Assembly: GCA_023484185.1 (NCBI GenBank)
Contig: JAMDBC010000033.1
Coordinates: 1-7,801, forward strand
Origin: Chloroflexota bacterium
GTDB lineage: Bacteria > Chloroflexota > Anaerolineae > Anaerolineales > Villigracilaceae
Reading direction: 5' to 3'
DNA: 7,801 nucleotides
A program made the translations under genes and the position numbers. Of the stretch, positions 6,379-7,801 are shown piece after piece. The notes beneath the pieces were generated by a model, which saw only the letters and a list, made by a program, of their open reading frames with translations, did no database searches and was not told where the DNA came from. How positions within the stretch are numbered: the first letter of the stretch is position 1; each line of letters starts with the position of its first letter.

Positions 6379-7443
6379 ATGAAACACTTATTCAGTGCAT
6401 TGACATTACTTGCTCTCGCATCGCTTGCCTGTACTTTGGGCGCGCCAACTCCCGTTACTCCGCAGGTTGCGCCAACAAGTACTGCGGCTGAAACTCCAAA
6501 CGCGGATAACTCGTCTGCAGTTCTGCTGTTCACCATTGGCATGCACATTGAGCCATTCGGCGCGACGGTGAGTACCTTGGTTCCTAATGCGGTCGTGCCG
6601 CCTAACGGCAATCAAAAACCAGATTACAACATCCAAAAATTCTTTGAGAATTCCGTGAATGATATTCAAACCGTCACGCAGATGGTCGAGGCTCATGGCG
6701 GGTACATGACCATTCAAGCGCAGACGCCTTTCACAACTGAGGCGATTAAAACAGGGAATACAGTTCTCGCCGACCTTGCATCACGCGGAAATGAGATCGC
6801 GCTTCATTTTCACGAAGACGCGCATCTTGGCAGGAATTCCACATCGCTTTCTGTTGAAACATGGTGCGCTGTGATGAAGGAAGAAGTTGGATTCATCAAG
6901 CAAGCCAGTGGGGTAAATAATATTCGTTATTGGTCGGGTGGAAATCTATATCCTAACATCTATGACGTGGCAGAATGCGCGCGACTTAACGTCAACTCTG
7001 ATTGGAAGAATCCCAACACGCAATCCACCGATCTTTCGATCGTCGGCGTGAATCCCTGGCGGCCTGCGGGCGGCACAAACGGCACAGACTTCACGCTCTT
7101 CGCGCAAAACGATCCTAATGGCGCAATCGTCTTTTTGCCCGAAGGCCAGTTCGACAAAACCGACTTCGCTTCCATGCGCCGCAGTGACAACGCGGGCGGC
7201 GACGCGGCATACTTCGAGTATCTCAAACAAAGTTTATATGCCTCGCTCTCAGCCGCGCAGGCTGGCAAGGTCAACGTCTTTCACTTCACCGTCCACCCCG
7301 GTGAATTTCGCGGCGACCCTCAACATCCATTTCAGGTCATCGAAAAATTCCTGACCGAAGTTGTTGATCCGCTGGTTGCTTCGGGACAAGTGAAATGGGC
7401 GACCTTCTCCGAAATGGCCGACGCCTACGCCGCGCAAAAGTAA
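6379..7443 (+). CDS. Polysaccharide-deacetylase-like lipoprotein
   Basis: This 354-residue exported protein has a signal peptide, MKHLFSALTLLALASLAC, with a lipobox-like SLAC (Cys18), then a Thr/Pro/Ala linker to about residue 45. The body suggests the (beta/alpha) barrel of the polysaccharide deacetylase superfamily. FTIGMHIEPF starts strand 1, where a metal-binding His56 may replace the usual Asp pair. GNEIALHFHEDAHLG (137-151) corresponds to the NodB motif 2 His cluster, RYWSGGNLYP (183-192) to the arginine/proline motif 3, and NVFHFTVHPGEF (299-310) to the late strand with a His. The classic TFDDG motif is absent, so activity on a particular glycan is uncertain. GAGGAG (6368-6373) lies 5 bases before the ATG. 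The next gene follows after 15 bases and appears related, so the two are likely co-transcribed. Confidence 0.7.
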   Translation: MKHLFSALTLLALASLACTLGAPTPVTPQVAPTSTAAETPNADNSSAVLLFTIGMHIEPFGATVSTLVPNAVVPPNGNQKPDYNIQKFFENSVNDIQTVTQMVEAHGGYMTIQAQTPFTTEAIKTGNTVLADLASRGNEIALHFHEDAHLGRNSTSLSVETWCAVMKEEVGFIKQASGVNNIRYWSGGNLYPNIYDVAECARLNVNSDWKNPNTQSTDLSIVGVNPWRPAGGTNGTDFTLFAQNDPNGAIVFLPEGQFDKTDFASMRRSDNAGGDAAYFEYLKQSLYASLSAAQAGKVNVFHFTVHPGEFRGDPQHPFQVIEKFLTEVVDPLVASGQVKWATFSEMADAYAAQK

Positions 7444-7458
7444 AAGGAATTTTGACAA

Positions 7459-7801
7459 ATGAAGCCTTATCTTCGCCTCAGCCTGATTCTGTTCCTCGTG
7501 ACAGTTGCCTGCGCTTCAACCTCTATGCCTGCGACTCAATCCCCGCCGACCGTTGCTCCCATTACCCAAGCATCCCCTCTTCCCTTGGGAGAGGGTCAGG
7601 GTGAGGGCTACATCAGCTTCATCATCAACATCCACGATTGGATTCATCCAACCGAAAGCGCGGACACGATTCTCCGTCTCGTTGACTTGTTCGAGAAGTA
7701 CAACGTGCGCGGTGACTTCTACTTCACAGCCGAGATCACGCGCCAATATATGCAAGAACGTCCAGATGTGATCGAGCGCTTGAAGAACAGAATCAGGCTG
7801 A
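7459..7801 (+). CDS. Polysaccharide-deacetylase-like lipoprotein, 5' part only
   Basis: The frame starts at ATG 7459 and is open to the window edge (114 residues). The N-terminus MKPYLRLSLILFLVTVACAST is a signal peptide with a probable lipidation Cys at residue 19, although Thr at -3 is unusual for a lipobox. A linker with the repeat-derived peptide SPLPLGEGQGEG follows. Then GYISFIINIHDWIHPTESADTILRLVDLFEKYNVRGDFYFTAEI has the strand-turn-helix pattern opening a NodB-like deacetylase barrel. HDW sits where motif 1 usually offers metal-binding Asp residues, and the FT after the second strand is typical. AAAGGA lies 10 bases upstream, overlapping the stop of the previous gene, which supports co-transcription. 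Whether it is active cannot be judged from the visible part. Confidence 0.7.
   Translation, partial: MKPYLRLSLILFLVTVACASTSMPATQSPPTVAPITQASPLPLGEGQGEGYISFIINIHDWIHPTESADTILRLVDLFEKYNVRGDFYFTAEITRQYMQERPDVIERLKNRIRL
7574..7607. repeat. Dispersed CCCTC/GAGGG-type repeat inside a lipoprotein linker
   Basis: CCCTCTTCCC (7575-7584) can fold with GGGAGAGGG (7587-7595) with one bulged T, and TCAGGGTGAGGG follows. This arrangement is one I recall as a widespread intergenic repeat. Here it is translated in frame as SPLPLGEGQGEG in the linker between the lipid anchor and the catalytic-type domain. Confidence 0.6.

Noticed and set aside
6946..7274. Minus-strand open frames opposite the first deacetylase-like gene.
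   Set aside because: Shadows of a plus-strand gene with signal peptide, ribosome-binding site and superfamily-like motifs.

Overview
The window looks like a chromosomal segment of an Anaerolineae-type Chloroflexota bacterium, probably an environmental or metagenomic relative. This is an inference from three things: the protein flavour (lipoproteins with Thr/Pro/Ala-rich linkers, a DUF1684 protein, a four-helix-bundle S23-like gene), the mixed base composition, and the genome-wide type of small palindromic repeats. No taxonomic marker gene is present, so the assignment is moderate at best.

Bases 1-1141 look like the worn end of an integrated element. They hold the 3' part of an HNH nuclease gene (+), a small excisionase/MerR-like helix-turn-helix gene (-), and the C-terminal stub of a tyrosine recombinase (+). 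The stretch closes with a 35-base 3' tRNA fragment (T-arm, 3' acceptor strand and CCA, but no anticodon arm or D-arm), followed by what was probably that tRNA's own terminator. This is the usual signature of integration into a tRNA gene: the fragment is the attachment-site copy and marks the boundary with the chromosome.

Bases 1240-2259 hold a probable two-gene regulatory operon (+). It consists of an ECF-like sigma-70 factor, expressed from an extended -10 promoter so close to the ATG that the mRNA should be almost leaderless, and a small soluble protein with a zinc-binding anti-sigma-like motif. A strong hairpin with T-runs on both strands separates it from the convergent genes to the right.

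Bases 2268-6060 form a minus-strand run read right to left: tgt (tRNA-guanine transglycosylase), a four-helix-bundle S23-like gene, uppP (undecaprenyl-diphosphatase), a PstS-like substrate-binding lipoprotein, and a DUF1684 protein. The four-helix gene is bracketed by a perfect 18-bp inverted repeat, and the right copy encodes the last residues and the stop codon of tgt. This suggests a small gene cassette that inserted at the end of tgt.

Bases 6074-7801 carry an intergenic region with a 65-base inverted-repeat (MITE-like) element directly in front of the ribosome-binding site, then two tandem plus-strand lipoprotein genes of probable polysaccharide-deacetylase-like fold. The second runs off the window. 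Two of the lipoproteins in the window contain what look like small genomic repeats captured in frame inside their coding sequences.
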